Shown here: positions 34,158 through 42,636 of the stretch, in pieces | Layout of the letters: every line of letters begins with the position of its first letter | Numbering within the stretch: position 1 is the stretch's first letter | Assembly: GCF_000515395.1 (NCBI RefSeq) | Contig: NZ_KI911782.1 | Coordinates: 1,217,090 to 1,281,089 of the forward strand | DNA from: Jiangella gansuensis DSM 44835 | GTDB lineage: Bacteria; Actinomycetota; Actinomycetes; Jiangellales; Jiangellaceae | Length of the DNA stretch: 64,000 bases | Direction: 5' to 3' | Position numbers and translations under genes: made by a program | The notes under the pieces: generated by a model | What the model saw: the letters and a program-made list of their open reading frames with translations, nothing else | Told to the model about the DNA's origin: nothing | The model's database searches: none

Positions 34158-35084
34158 TCAGCGCTGCCGCGGGTCCAGAGCGTCGCGGATCATGTCGCCC
34201 AGCACGATGAAGCTCAGCACGGTCAGGCTGAGGAAGATCGACGGGAAGATCAGCAGGTGCGGCGCGGAGGCGAAGTCGGTCGAGGCGTTCGACAGCTGCA
34301 GGCCCCACGAGATCGCCGGTGACTGCAGGCCGACGCCCAGGAACGTCAGCGTCGACTCCACGACGATGACCGTGCCGATGTCCAGCGTCACCAGCACCAT
34401 GATCGGCGTGATCGCGTTCGGCAGCACGTGCCGGCGCAGCAACCGCAGCTTCGTCGCGCCCAGGCCCACGGAGGCGCGTACGTAGTCCATGTCCCGGACC
34501 GACATGACGCTGGAGCGCATCACCCGGGTCATCGACGGCCAGCGGAACATCGCCAGCACCAGGGCCACCACCCAGATGCTGCGGGCGTCGAAGCTGGTCA
34601 GCACCACCAGGGCGCCCAGCAGGAACGGGAAGCCGAAGAACACGTCGGCGAACCGCGAGACCACGGCATCCACGACCCTGCCGAAGAAACCGGCCAGGCT
34701 GCCCAGCACCAGCGCGAGCACCAGCGTGAGCGAGGTGACCAGGATGCCCACGCTGATCGACGCCCGGGCACCGTGGACGACGTTGGCGTACACGTCGCAG
34801 CCCTGCTTGTCGAAGCCGAACGGGTGGCCGGCGCTGGGGCCGTCGGTGCTGCGGGCGAGGTCGCAGACCCGCGGGTCCCCGTTGCCGAACCAGCCGGCGA
34901 ACAGCTGCGGGAACGCCGCCATGAGAATCAGCAGCACCACGCACAGGGCGCTGACGATGAACAGCGGCCGGCGGCGCAAATCGGCCCAGGCGTCGCCGAG
35001 CAGCGTCGTCGGCTTCTCCGGCGCGGGCGTGGGCTCCGGCGCGGGCGTGCCCGCGTCGGCCGTGGCGGTGGTCGGGTCACTCAT
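34158..35084 (-). CDS. Oligopeptide ABC transporter permease, DppC/OppC type
   Basis: Encodes 308 residues. Six membrane helices follow a cytoplasmic Pro/Thr-rich leader. The permease EAA-type loop (DYVRASVGLGATKLRLLRRH, then VLPNAITPIMVLVTLDIG) and the end LGDMIRDALDPR are typical. Overlaps the DppB-like gene by 8 bp. Last gene of the leftward operon; no ATPase gene follows, the next gene being the convergent NmrA-like one 40 bp away. Confidence 0.92.
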   Translation of the reverse strand: MSDPTTATADAGTPAPEPTPAPEKPTTLLGDAWADLRRRPLFIVSALCVVLLILMAAFPQLFAGWFGNGDPRVCDLARSTDGPSAGHPFGFDKQGCDVYANVVHGARASISVGILVTSLTLVLALVLGSLAGFFGRVVDAVVSRFADVFFGFPFLLGALVVLTSFDARSIWVVALVLAMFRWPSMTRVMRSSVMSVRDMDYVRASVGLGATKLRLLRRHVLPNAITPIMVLVTLDIGTVIVVESTLTFLGVGLQSPAISWGLQLSNASTDFASAPHLLIFPSIFLSLTVLSFIVLGDMIRDALDPRQR

Positions 35085-36015
35085 GGCGAATCCTCGGGTC
35101 CAGCACGCCGTAGAGCAGATCCACGACGAGGTTCGCGATCAGGAAGATCAGCACGAGCACGGTCGCCACGCCCACGACCACCGGGCCCTGCTGCGCGGAG
35201 ATGGACGAGAACAGCAGCTGACCGACGCCCGGCAGGTTGAAGACCCCCTCGATGATCACGGTGCCGCCGAGCAGGTAACCGAGATCGATGCCGAGGAACG
35301 TGACGGCGGGGATCAGTGAGTTGCGCAGGACGTGCCGAAAGATGACCCGGCGGCGGGTGAGGCCTTTCGCCGTCGCCGTCTTGACGTAGTCGGCGCGCAG
35401 GTTCTCCAGCACGCTGGCCCGCACCAGCCGGGCCACCGACGCCAGCCCGAAGATCGCCAGGAGGATCGACGGCAGCAGGTAGCTGACCGGCCAGCCGTCC
35501 CCCACGCCGGACACCGGGACGATGCCGAGCCGGACGCCGAAGACGATCTGCGCGGTGTACGCCAGCACGAAGACCGGGATCGAGATGACGCCGACGGTGA
35601 AGAACAGCGTCACGTGGTCCAGCCAGCGGCCCTTGCGCAGCGCGGTCACCACCCCGAGCGTGACTCCCACGACCACCTGGATGACCCAGGCGGTGACGGC
35701 CAGCCGGATCGTCACCGGCCAGCGCTGCCCCATCAGGTCGGCCACCGGGCGGCCGTTGAAGTCGGTGCCGAGGTCGCCGCTGAACAGGCTGGCCAGGTAC
35801 TTCGCGTACTGGAGGAGGACCGGGTCGTCGAGGTTGAACTGCTCGCGCATGGCGTTCACGACGCTTTCGGGCAGCTGCCGGTCGCCGCCCAGCGCCCGGA
35901 TCGGGTCGCCGGGCAGGGCGTAGACGGCCAGGTAGATCAGCAGCGTGACGCCGAAGAAGACGAGCACCAGTTGCAGCAGGCGCGCGACGACGTACTTGCC
36001 CATGCCGCCGGTCAC
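35077..36015 (-). CDS. Oligopeptide ABC transporter permease, DppB/OppB type
   Basis: About 312 residues from GTG 36015, chosen because GGGGAGG lies 5 nt upstream; the ATG four codons later has poor spacing. N-terminal helix and loop (YVVARLLQLVLVFFGVTLLI, then AVYALPGDPIRALGG) and the EAA loop (ENLRADYVKTATAKGLTRRR) are standard for DppB. Partner of the DppC-like permease; follows the M14 peptidase by 19 bp. Confidence 0.92.
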   Translation of the reverse strand: MTGGMGKYVVARLLQLVLVFFGVTLLIYLAVYALPGDPIRALGGDRQLPESVVNAMREQFNLDDPVLLQYAKYLASLFSGDLGTDFNGRPVADLMGQRWPVTIRLAVTAWVIQVVVGVTLGVVTALRKGRWLDHVTLFFTVGVISIPVFVLAYTAQIVFGVRLGIVPVSGVGDGWPVSYLLPSILLAIFGLASVARLVRASVLENLRADYVKTATAKGLTRRRVIFRHVLRNSLIPAVTFLGIDLGYLLGGTVIIEGVFNLPGVGQLLFSSISAQQGPVVVGVATVLVLIFLIANLVVDLLYGVLDPRIRHE

Positions 36016-36034
36016 ACTGGCCTCCCCATGTCGT

Positions 36035-37405
36035 TCAGGCGCCCGCGGCGTGGGCGGCCGTGACGATGATCGACGCGTACTGCACGGCGGCCAGCTTGCC
36101 GTACGGGATGGGGTCCGCGGGGGTAACATCGGCTGCTTCGCCGGCCCACGTCCGGTAGGTGGACTCCATGGCCGCGCGCTGCTCCCGGATCAGTGGGGTG
36201 CCGTTGCCGATGGCGATCTCGCCGTCCAGTGCGCGCAGCAACGTCCCGCCCCAGCGCAGCCGGAACATGTGCACGACGTCGAGGCAGCCGAACCGTTCGC
36301 CCACCGTCGCCGGCCGTTGCGCGTCCGGCTGGCCGGCCCGGTGCTCGCTCTGCTTCGCGGCCTTGGCCAGCATCGGCACGAACGCCTCGGACGAGCGCAA
36401 GAACGGGGAGCGGACCGTGAGCTCCGGACGGGCGGCGCTGAGGATCCGGTCGAGCTGGAGGTGGGTCTCGCGGAGGCCGGCCGCCTGCTCACGCAACACG
36501 TCGGCGTAGGTCTGGTCGAGCGTGGTGGTGTCGTCCGCGTCCGGGTGCGTCCAGTACGGCACCTCGGTGACCAGTGTGAGCGTGCCGTACTTCGCGGCAT
36601 ACGCGGCGCTGGACGCCCCGGACAGCCGTTCGGTGGGGTCCAGGCCGGCGGCCTCGGTGAAGTCGTACTGGTCCTCGCTGCGGATCATCCCGAAGATCGC
36701 CGGCGCGTACTGCTCGACGTACGGCGCCTCGGGCTCGCCGGTGTCCAGCGGCAGGTCGACCGCCGCGGCGATGTCGTGCAGGGCGCCGTAGAGCTCCGGC
36801 TCCGGCCGGGACAGGTAGTAGTACACGCCGCCGTACTCGCCGTTGTGCAGCGAGCACATGAACGCCGGCTCGGTGTCGTCGATGAGCCGCATCAGCGCCA
36901 CCGTCTCCGGCATCATCCGGTCGAAGTAGGCACGTTTGTAACTGAACGGGAACGTCCACTCGACCTGCTCGTCCGGTGCCGGACGGTAGAACTGCCGGCC
37001 GTAGTGCTCGCGGGTCAGCGGACCGGTGAACCAACCCTCGTTGAGCCGCATCCCGTCCGGGTCGATGCACGGGATGACGTGCCACGTGTAGCCCAGCCGG
37101 TCCAGCAGGTCGCGGTCCTCGGTGAGGTTCTGGACCAGGTGCAGCGCGGTGATGTTGCCGATCGGCTCGTTCGGGTGCACCCCGCCGAAGACGACGGCGT
37201 GCCGGTCGGCGTCGCCGATGACGATCTCCTCGATCGGCTCGCCCAGCCGGGACGTGCCGATGCGGCGCATGCTGGTCACGTCCGGGTGCGCGGCATGGAC
37301 CCGCCGGAGACCGGCGACCAGGTCGTCGACGCTGGGGAACACGTCGGCCTCCGGCAGCGTGCGCAGTGCCTCGTCGACCAGGTGGGACGTCGTCGGGGTT
37401 GTCAC
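36035..37405 (-). CDS. M14-family zinc carboxypeptidase-like protein inside a peptide-importer operon
   Basis: Encodes 456 residues from GTG 37405. Zinc site: VVFGGVHPNEPIGN supplies the HxxE ligands and AFMCSLHNGEYGG the second His; a further Glu candidate is in TLVTEVPYW. No signal peptide is visible, so it probably acts inside the cell on imported peptides or amide-linked acids. It lies between the solute-binding protein and the permeases. The C-terminal 120 residues have no assigned domain. Confidence 0.85.
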   Translation of the reverse strand: MTTPTTSHLVDEALRTLPEADVFPSVDDLVAGLRRVHAAHPDVTSMRRIGTSRLGEPIEEIVIGDADRHAVVFGGVHPNEPIGNITALHLVQNLTEDRDLLDRLGYTWHVIPCIDPDGMRLNEGWFTGPLTREHYGRQFYRPAPDEQVEWTFPFSYKRAYFDRMMPETVALMRLIDDTEPAFMCSLHNGEYGGVYYYLSRPEPELYGALHDIAAAVDLPLDTGEPEAPYVEQYAPAIFGMIRSEDQYDFTEAAGLDPTERLSGASSAAYAAKYGTLTLVTEVPYWTHPDADDTTTLDQTYADVLREQAAGLRETHLQLDRILSAARPELTVRSPFLRSSEAFVPMLAKAAKQSEHRAGQPDAQRPATVGERFGCLDVVHMFRLRWGGTLLRALDGEIAIGNGTPLIREQRAAMESTYRTWAGEAADVTPADPIPYGKLAAVQYASIIVTAAHAAGA

Positions 37406-37468
37406 TCGGCGGTCTCTCCTCGCGCGATCCGGCGTCGCCGGTCGGCGGCGACGGTGGTGAACGTGGTG

Positions 37469-37507
37469 CCGGCCCGGCGCCGCCGGTTCGCGACGGCGCC
37501 GGGCCGG
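37469..37507. terminator. Strong hairpin between binding protein and peptidase genes
   Basis: CCGGCCCGGCGCCG (37469-37482) pairs perfectly with 37494-37507 across an 11-nt loop. It begins 7 bp after the leftward binding-protein gene and probably acts as a partial terminator, giving more binding protein than permease, as in many import operons. Confidence 0.75.
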
Positions 37508-37513
37508 GGCTTG

Positions 37514-39121
37514 TCAGTTCTCGACGACGACGTCGTTGAGCTCGATCTGGTCGAAACCGATGATCACGTTGGACACGTTGTCGCTGTGTGCGTAGACGTA
37601 CTTGGCGTAGAAGAGCGGCACCACCGGGAAGTCGGCCATGATCTGCTCCTCGGCCTGCTTGTACAGCTCGACCGCCTCTTCCGGCGTCGGCGCCCCGTCG
37701 GCCTGCGCGATCAGCGCGTCGACCTCGGCGTTGGTGTAGCCGCCGGCGCCCTCACGGCCGTCGCCGCTGGAGCTGAACACGGCCGTCAGCTGGTTCTGCA
37801 TGCTCGGGTACAGCGAGCCCCAGCCACCGCGGAACGGCCCGGAGGCCTGCTGGGTCCGCAGCGCGTCGAGGAACTGCACGAAGCCGGGCTGGCTCTGCAG
37901 CGTGACCTCCGCGATGCCGAGGTTCTGCCGGATCTGGTTCGCCAGCGCCTCGAAGGTCTGGTCGTATCCCACGCCGCCCGGGAACCAGATCTCCATCGGG
38001 CCCTCCCAGCCGCCGGCCTCGGCCAGCAGCTGCTTCGCGGCGTCCGGGTCGAACTCGCAGAACTCGCCGCACAGGCCCTCCGTGCCGCCGCCGATGGTGG
38101 TCGGCCCGTGCAGCGACGTGGCCGGGGTGTAGAGCCCGCCGAAGATGGCCTCGTTCACCGCGTCCCGGTCGATGGCCATCGAGACGGCCTGCCGGATGCG
38201 CGGATCCTGGAAGCGCGGGTCCCACAGCGGGAAACCCAGCCAGTCCAGCCGGACCGCCTCGAACGCGACGAAGTTGTCGGCGAAGTCGGAGTCGACCTGC
38301 TTGTACTTCTCCTGGGGCACCGACACGATGTCGACCGACCCGCCGATGGCGTCGGTGTACGCGGTGGTGGTGTCGCTGTAGATGCGGAACGTGATGCTGT
38401 CGGCGTTGGTCTCCGGCCCCTGGTAGTCCTCGTACCGGGTGACGGACAGCTGGACGTCGTGCTCCCAGGTGCCGTCCATCTGGTAAGGGCCGTTGCCGAT
38501 GGGCGCCTCGTTGAACGCGTCGAAGTCCTCGAACGCCACCGTCGGCAGCGGGTAGAAGCCAGGGTTGCCCAGCTTGTACGGGAACTGGCTGTCCGCTGCC
38601 TTCAGCGTGACCCGCAGCGTGGTGTCGTCGACGACCTCGACGCCGGACAGCGTCTGCGCGGTCGGCTCACCCTGCGCGGGGTTGAGCTCGTCGTACCCGA
38701 CCACCTGCGCGAACAGGGCGTTGTTGACCCAGGCGTTGGGGCCGTACGCGGTGGCGTTCCACGCGTCGGCGTAGCTCTGCGCCGTCACCGGCTCGCCGTT
38801 GTGGAACGTCCAGTCCGGCTTGATCGTGATGGTCCAGACGATGTTGTCGTCGCTCTCGATCGACTCCGCGTGCAGCATCTGCGGCTCGCTCTGGTCGCCG
38901 AACTTCACCAGCCCGGAGAAGAGCGCGTGCATCTCGTCGAACGCGCCCTGGGCACGGCCGGGGATCAGGGAGTCCGGCTCGTCGATGCCGACGGAGAACG
39001 TCCCGCCGGTGCCGCCGCCGTCGCCCGTGTCGGTGCTGTCGTCGGAGCCGCCGCCGCATGCGGTGACGGTCAGGAGTGCAGCACCGACAGCGAGTGCTGA
39101 GAGCCGTTGCCACGTACGCAT
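37514..39121 (-). CDS. Peptide ABC transporter substrate-binding lipoprotein (SBP family 5)
   Basis: About 535 residues from ATG 39121, with GGAAGG upstream. Lipobox LTVTAC puts the lipidated Cys at residue 22, followed by a Gly/Asp/Ser linker. Family 5 motifs: WTITIKPDWTFHNGEPVTAQ and the hinge region LDWLGFPLWDPRFQDPRIRQ, then AVSMAIDRDAV. Anchored outside the membrane, it delivers oligopeptides or related solutes to the two permeases. First gene of the operon; divergent from a GbsR/MarR regulator. Confidence 0.93.
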   Translation of the reverse strand: MRTWQRLSALAVGAALLTVTACGGGSDDSTDTGDGGGTGGTFSVGIDEPDSLIPGRAQGAFDEMHALFSGLVKFGDQSEPQMLHAESIESDDNIVWTITIKPDWTFHNGEPVTAQSYADAWNATAYGPNAWVNNALFAQVVGYDELNPAQGEPTAQTLSGVEVVDDTTLRVTLKAADSQFPYKLGNPGFYPLPTVAFEDFDAFNEAPIGNGPYQMDGTWEHDVQLSVTRYEDYQGPETNADSITFRIYSDTTTAYTDAIGGSVDIVSVPQEKYKQVDSDFADNFVAFEAVRLDWLGFPLWDPRFQDPRIRQAVSMAIDRDAVNEAIFGGLYTPATSLHGPTTIGGGTEGLCGEFCEFDPDAAKQLLAEAGGWEGPMEIWFPGGVGYDQTFEALANQIRQNLGIAEVTLQSQPGFVQFLDALRTQQASGPFRGGWGSLYPSMQNQLTAVFSSSGDGREGAGGYTNAEVDALIAQADGAPTPEEAVELYKQAEEQIMADFPVVPLFYAKYVYAHSDNVSNVIIGFDQIELNDVVVEN

Positions 39122-39195
39122 GGTCACCTTCCGGTGTGCCAGGGGCAGGTTTCGCTGTGCCCGCTCACTTGATGGAGAGTGAATCTAGTGACACG

Positions 39196-39235
39196 CTGAA
39201 CTTTCAAGCAAGCCACTATTTAGCTGAAGTTTCAG
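39196..39235. promoter_or_regulatory. Paired operator sites between importer and GbsR/MarR genes
   Basis: CTGAACTTTCAA (39196-39207) and CTGAAGTTTCAG (39224-39235) share the form CTGAA-NN-TTCA(G/A), 28 bp apart, in an unusually AT-rich divergent region. The second is a perfect inverted repeat. They are likely sites for the neighbouring GbsR/MarR protein. Confidence 0.5.
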
Positions 39236-39347
39236 AAGTTACTGAGACTTAACTGATCGAACCGCAGGCGTGCGGTGGCGAATTCGGGCACGCGGATGCT
39301 GGTCAGCGCGCAGGGCGATGGCCCACCATGTGGGTCTTGGAGGTGTC

Positions 39348-39851
39348 ATGGCAGACGACGGGGCGAAGCTGGAGTTCTTCGTCGAAGAGCTGGGGTTGCT
39401 CTTCGAGGAGATGGGCCAAGGACGCATGAACGGCAGAGTCCTCGGCTACCTGATGCTCAGCACGGCACCCTACGTCTCCACCGCCGAGCTCAAGCGGGAG
39501 CTCAACGCCAGCGCGGGTTCCATCTCGACCGCCACGCGTGCGCTGTCCGAGCCCGGATTCATCCGGAAGGTGTCCGTGCCCGGCTCACGCGGCCACTTCT
39601 TCCGCGCCGACGAAGACGTCTGGGGCGCCTTCCTCGCCACCGAGCACCGGTACTTCGCCACTCGCCGGCGCCTCGCCACGTCTGTCCTGGCCGCGCTGGA
39701 GCCGGAGGACGAGGTCATCCGCAAGCGCATGGAGAACATGTACGACTACTTCGAGTGGCTCGAGACGTACCACCAGAAGATGTACGCCGACTGGGAGGCG
39801 TACAAGCTCGAGCGCGAGAGCGCCGCGAAGCGCGAGCCCACCGCCGGCTGA
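39348..39851 (+). CDS. GbsR/MarR-family transcriptional regulator
   Basis: Encodes 167 residues from ATG 39348 with GGAGG 5 nt upstream. A winged helix fills residues 30-95 (LMLSTAPYVSTAELKRELNA, then SAGSISTATRALSEPGFIRK). The C-terminal helix (RMENMYDYFEWLETYHQKMY) probably forms the dimer interface. Divergent from the importer operon, so probably its repressor. Ligand unknown. Confidence 0.85.
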   Translation: MADDGAKLEFFVEELGLLFEEMGQGRMNGRVLGYLMLSTAPYVSTAELKRELNASAGSISTATRALSEPGFIRKVSVPGSRGHFFRADEDVWGAFLATEHRYFATRRRLATSVLAALEPEDEVIRKRMENMYDYFEWLETYHQKMYADWEAYKLERESAAKREPTAG

Positions 39852-39896
39852 CCGCACCCGCCCGCACGCTGCGACCCCTCACTCGGCCCGCCCCGC

Positions 39897-39968
39897 GTTG
39901 ATCTTGGAGTTCTCGCAGAATCGCAGCCCGAAATGCCCGATAGATTCCGCGGAGACTCCAAGATCAAC
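39897..39968. repeat. TGATC-bordered palindrome, family C copy 1
   Basis: GTTGATCTTGGAGT (39897-39910) pairs perfectly with 39955-39968; the interior holds a second imperfect stem GCAGAATC/GATTCCGC. Length 72 nt, the same as the copy at 56193, with which it shares most of the interior (GGCGAAATG/GCCCGAAATG, CCGATAGATTCCGC). Lies between the regulator and phoH. Confidence 0.85.
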
Positions 39969-40035
39969 GGAACGCGAAACCGATCGTTCACGTCGTCGTC
40001 AAGGCGTGTCCTATCGCGGCGGACCGGCGCGGCGC

Positions 40036-40209
40036 TAATCTGGTCGTGGCGGTTGGTGAGTAGCCGGCCGTCCGGGAGGCCCGTCCTACGTGCTGACACC
40101 ATGGCGCGAACGGAGGGCCGGCACCCGGCCCAGTGGGCTCGGTCCCGGCACTCCGCGCGACACAGACGCCTGAGCCGTCAGGGTGCACTCAGGCGTGAGG
40201 GAGACGGAC
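40036..40209 (+). promoter_or_regulatory. Putative promoter and structured leader of phoH
   Basis: A -10 candidate TAATCT (40036-40041) is followed by about 160 nt before the start codon. The leader contains GGGCCGG/CCGGCCC (40115-40121, 40125-40131) and, just before the ribosome-binding site, ACGCCTGAG/CTCAGGCGT (40166-40174, 40188-40196). The last stem ends one base from the GAGGGAG ribosome-binding site, so it could control translation. No known riboswitch class was recognised. Confidence 0.35.
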
Positions 40210-41550
40210 GTGGCCGCTTCCAGGAACCAGACCCGTCGTCGCACCACCCGGCCTGAGCCGGCTCGCCGCACCTACGTGCTCGACACGAGCGTGCTGCTGG
40301 CCGACCCATACGCGATCTTGCGCTTCGCCGAGCACGAGGTCGTCCTGCCGATCGTGGTGATCACCGAACTCGAGGCCAAGCGCCATCACCCGGAGCTCGG
40401 GTACTTCGCCCGCTCCGCGTTGCGCCTGCTCGACGAGCTACGCGTCGAACACGGTCGCCTCGATGTTCCGTTGCCGGTCGGCGACGACGACGGTACGGTC
40501 CGCGTCGAGCTCAACCACACCGATCCGGAAGTGTTGCCGGCCGGTTTCCGGCTGGGCGACAACGACTCCCGCATCCTCGCCGTGGCCCGCAACCTGGCCG
40601 CCGAGGGCGCCGACGTCACGCTGGTGTCGAAGGACCTGCCGATGCGCGTCAAGGCATCGTCGGTCGGCCTGCACGCCGAGGAGTACCGCGCCGAGACCGT
40701 CATCGAGTCCGGCTGGACCGGTATGGCCGAGCTCGAGGTCCCTGGCAGCTTGCTCGACGAGCTGTACGAGTCCGGCTCCGCCGACTACGAGGAGGCGCGC
40801 GAGCTGCCCTGCCACACCGGGCTGGTGCTGCACAGCGAACGCGGCAGCGGCCTGGGGCGGATGACCGCGGACAAGCGCATCCGCCTGGTGCGCGGCGACC
40901 GCGAGGCGTTCGGGCTGCACGGCCGGTCGGCCGAGCAGCGCATCGCGTTGGACCTGCTGCTCGACGACGAGGTCGGCATCGTGTCGCTGGGCGGCCGGGC
41001 CGGTACCGGGAAGTCGGCGCTGGCCCTGTGCGCCGGGCTCGAGGCGGTCATGGAGCGCCGCGTGCACAAGAAGGTGGTCGTGTTCCGGCCGCTGTACGCA
41101 GTCGGCGGCCAGGACCTCGGCTACCTGCCGGGCAACGAGTCCGAGAAGATGAACCCCTGGGCCCAGGCGGTCTACGACACCCTCGGCGCCCTGACCACGC
41201 AGGACGTCATCGACGAGGTCGTGGCCCGCGGCATGCTCGAGGTGCTGCCGCTGACCCACATCCGCGGCCGCTCGCTGCACGACGCCTTCGTCATCGTCGA
41301 CGAGGCCCAGTCGCTGGAGCGCAACGTCCTGCTCACGGTGCTGTCGCGGGTGGGCAGCAACTCCCGGGTCGTGCTGACCCACGATGTCGGCCAGCGCGAC
41401 AACCTCCGCGTCGGCCGGCACGACGGCGTCGTCGCGGTGGCCGAGAAGCTCAAGGGCCACCCGCTGTTCGCGCACGTGACCCTGACCCGCTCGGAGCGTT
41501 CGCCCATCGCGGCGCTCGTCACCGAGATGCTGGAGAACATGTCCGGCTGA
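40210..41550 (+). CDS. phoH: PhoH2-type protein: PIN RNase domain fused to PhoH ATPase
   Basis: About 446 residues from GTG 40210 (GGAG 6-7 nt upstream; GTG 40183 is also in frame). N-terminal PIN domain with acidic residues ([44 protein letters not shown]), then a PhoH ATPase with Walker [12 protein letters not shown] near residue 265 and Walker [15 protein letters not shown]. PhoH2 proteins unwind and cut RNA. Corresponds to Rv1095. Stand-alone gene with a structured leader. Confidence 0.92.
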   Translation: MAASRNQTRRRTTRPEPARRTYVLDTSVLLADPYAILRFAEHEVVLPIVVITELEAKRHHPELGYFARSALRLLDELRVEHGRLDVPLPVGDDDGTVRVELNHTDPEVLPAGFRLGDNDSRILAVARNLAAEGADVTLVSKDLPMRVKASSVGLHAEEYRAETVIESGWTGMAELEVPGSLLDELYESGSADYEEARELPCHTGLVLHSERGSGLGRMTADKRIRLVRGDREAFGLHGRSAEQRIALDLLLDDEVGIVSLGGRAGTGKSALALCAGLEAVMERRVHKKVVVFRPLYAVGGQDLGYLPGNESEKMNPWAQAVYDTLGALTTQDVIDEVVARGMLEVLPLTHIRGRSLHDAFVIVDEAQSLERNVLLTVLSRVGSNSRVVLTHDVGQRDNLRVGRHDGVVAVAEKLKGHPLFAHVTLTRSERSPIAALVTEMLENMSG

Positions 41551-41561
41551 TTTTCCCCAAA

Positions 41562-41622
41562 TGATCACGTGGACTATGGGTGCTCCCGCTTCACCGGGAA
41601 TGTAGGCCTGGTGAAGCGGGAG
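41562..41622. repeat. TGATC-bordered element, family D copy 1
   Basis: Begins TGATCACGTGGAC and ends in a hairpin: CTCCCGCTTCACC (41583-41595) with 41610-41622. Length 61 nt. About 80 percent identical to the copy at 45072-45132, and the arm differences are paired (TTC..GAA here, TCC..GGA there). It follows the phoH stop by 11 bp. Confidence 0.85.
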
Positions 41623-41797
41623 AAGCCCTGGTGAGGGCGGTTTCTAGAGCGCTCCCGGGCGCCGCGCCGGGACGGCCGATTGCCCGGCTGTGGGCGGTTC
41701 GCCGGTTTCACGGTGGGCGAGGTCACACGCCATCGAGTTGGCAAAGGTCACGATTTCATTGCAGTGTGGTGGAGCCCTACAGGAAGGTTCCCACCTC

Positions 41798-42508
41798 GTG
41801 CATCGCAGACGCAGACATCTGCGCCGGCTCGGTCTCGGGCTCGGATTCATCACATCGATCATCGTTCTGGCCACCCTCGTCACGGGGTGGGTCGTCGACT
41901 CGGCGGCACCGCCCAATGCGGTGGCCAGCATGGATTCGGGGGCGCTGCCCCAGGTGAACTCCAAGGCTCAGGTCACACCGCAGCCATCGCTGGAGCGGCA
42001 GCTCGCCGAAGCGGCCGAGGCTCAGGTCGCGGCCGAGGCGGCCCGGGCCAAGGCTGAAGCCGAAGCAAAGGCCAAGGCAGAGGCCGAAGCGAAGGCCAAG
42101 GCTGAAGCGGAGGCGAAGGCCAAGGCCGAAGCCGAGGCGGCCGCCCGCGCCGAGGCCGAACGGCAGGCGGCCGCGGAGGAGGCGGCCCGGTCGCTGGAGC
42201 GCGCCGCCGAGGACCCCAAGTCCGCCGCCCGCGCCCTCATGGCCGACTACGGCTGGGGCGACGACCAGTTCTCGTGCCTCGACCGGCTCTGGACCCGGGA
42301 ATCGAACTGGCGGCACACGGCGGAGAACCCGTCGTCCGGCGCCTACGGCATCCCCCAGTCGCTGCCCGCGAGCAAGATGTCCCGCTTCGGTGACGACTAC
42401 CGGACCAACCCGATCACCCAGATCGAGTGGGGTCTCTGGTACATCGACGACCGCTACGGCACGCCGTGCGAGGCGTGGGGGCACTCCGAAGCCGTCGGCT
42501 GGTACTGA
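41798..42508 (+). CDS. Exported lytic transglycosylase-like protein with KAEAEAKA coiled coil
   Basis: About 236 residues from GTG 41798 with GGAAGG upstream. A basic start and one membrane helix or uncleaved signal (LGLGLGFITSIIVLATLVTG) are followed by about 70 residues rich in Ala, Glu and Lys with an (A/K)AEAKAKAE repeat, a predicted long coiled coil. The C-terminal 75 residues are a transglycosylase-like domain (CLDRLWTRESNWRHTAENPS, then GAYGIPQSLPASKM). Likely a cell-wall hydrolase. The 175 bp before it hold no clear riboswitch. Confidence 0.85.
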   Translation: MHRRRRHLRRLGLGLGFITSIIVLATLVTGWVVDSAAPPNAVASMDSGALPQVNSKAQVTPQPSLERQLAEAAEAQVAAEAARAKAEAEAKAKAEAEAKAKAEAEAKAKAEAEAAARAEAERQAAAEEAARSLERAAEDPKSAARALMADYGWGDDQFSCLDRLWTRESNWRHTAENPSSGAYGIPQSLPASKMSRFGDDYRTNPITQIEWGLWYIDDRYGTPCEAWGHSEAVGWY

Positions 42509-42549
42509 CGGCCCGGCGCCGCTGGCGCCTCTGAGCAGGCATCGCATGC

Positions 42550-42594
42550 CAGAACCGCGGATGGGCCCTGATCAGGGCACCATCCGCGGTTCTG
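42550..42594. terminator. Bidirectional hairpin between transglycosylase and fumC
   Basis: CAGAACCGCGGATGG (42550-42564) pairs perfectly with 42580-42594; the loop is itself the palindrome GCCCTGATCAGGGC (42565-42578). It lies between two convergent genes. The central TGATCA recalls the dispersed families, but here it is in the middle, not at the borders. Confidence 0.8.
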
Positions 42595-42636
42595 CGTTGC
42601 AGAGACCACAGGGCCCAACCGGCCCCGCGGGATCCG

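Noticed and set aside
35945-39100. An uninterrupted rightward frame of over 1,000 codons opposite the peptide-importer operon
   Set aside because: It is antisense to four well-supported genes. Long open antisense frames are expected in very GC-rich DNA, and its composition (many Arg, Gly, Val, His) shows no domain.
41623-41797. Possible c-di-AMP (ydaO) riboswitch before the transglycosylase gene
   Set aside because: Such switches often precede cell-wall hydrolases in actinobacteria, but I could not find the conserved core bases here.
42550-42594. Member of the TGATC-bordered families
   Set aside because: TGATCA is in the loop, not at the borders, and the arms match no other copy; treated as an ordinary terminator.
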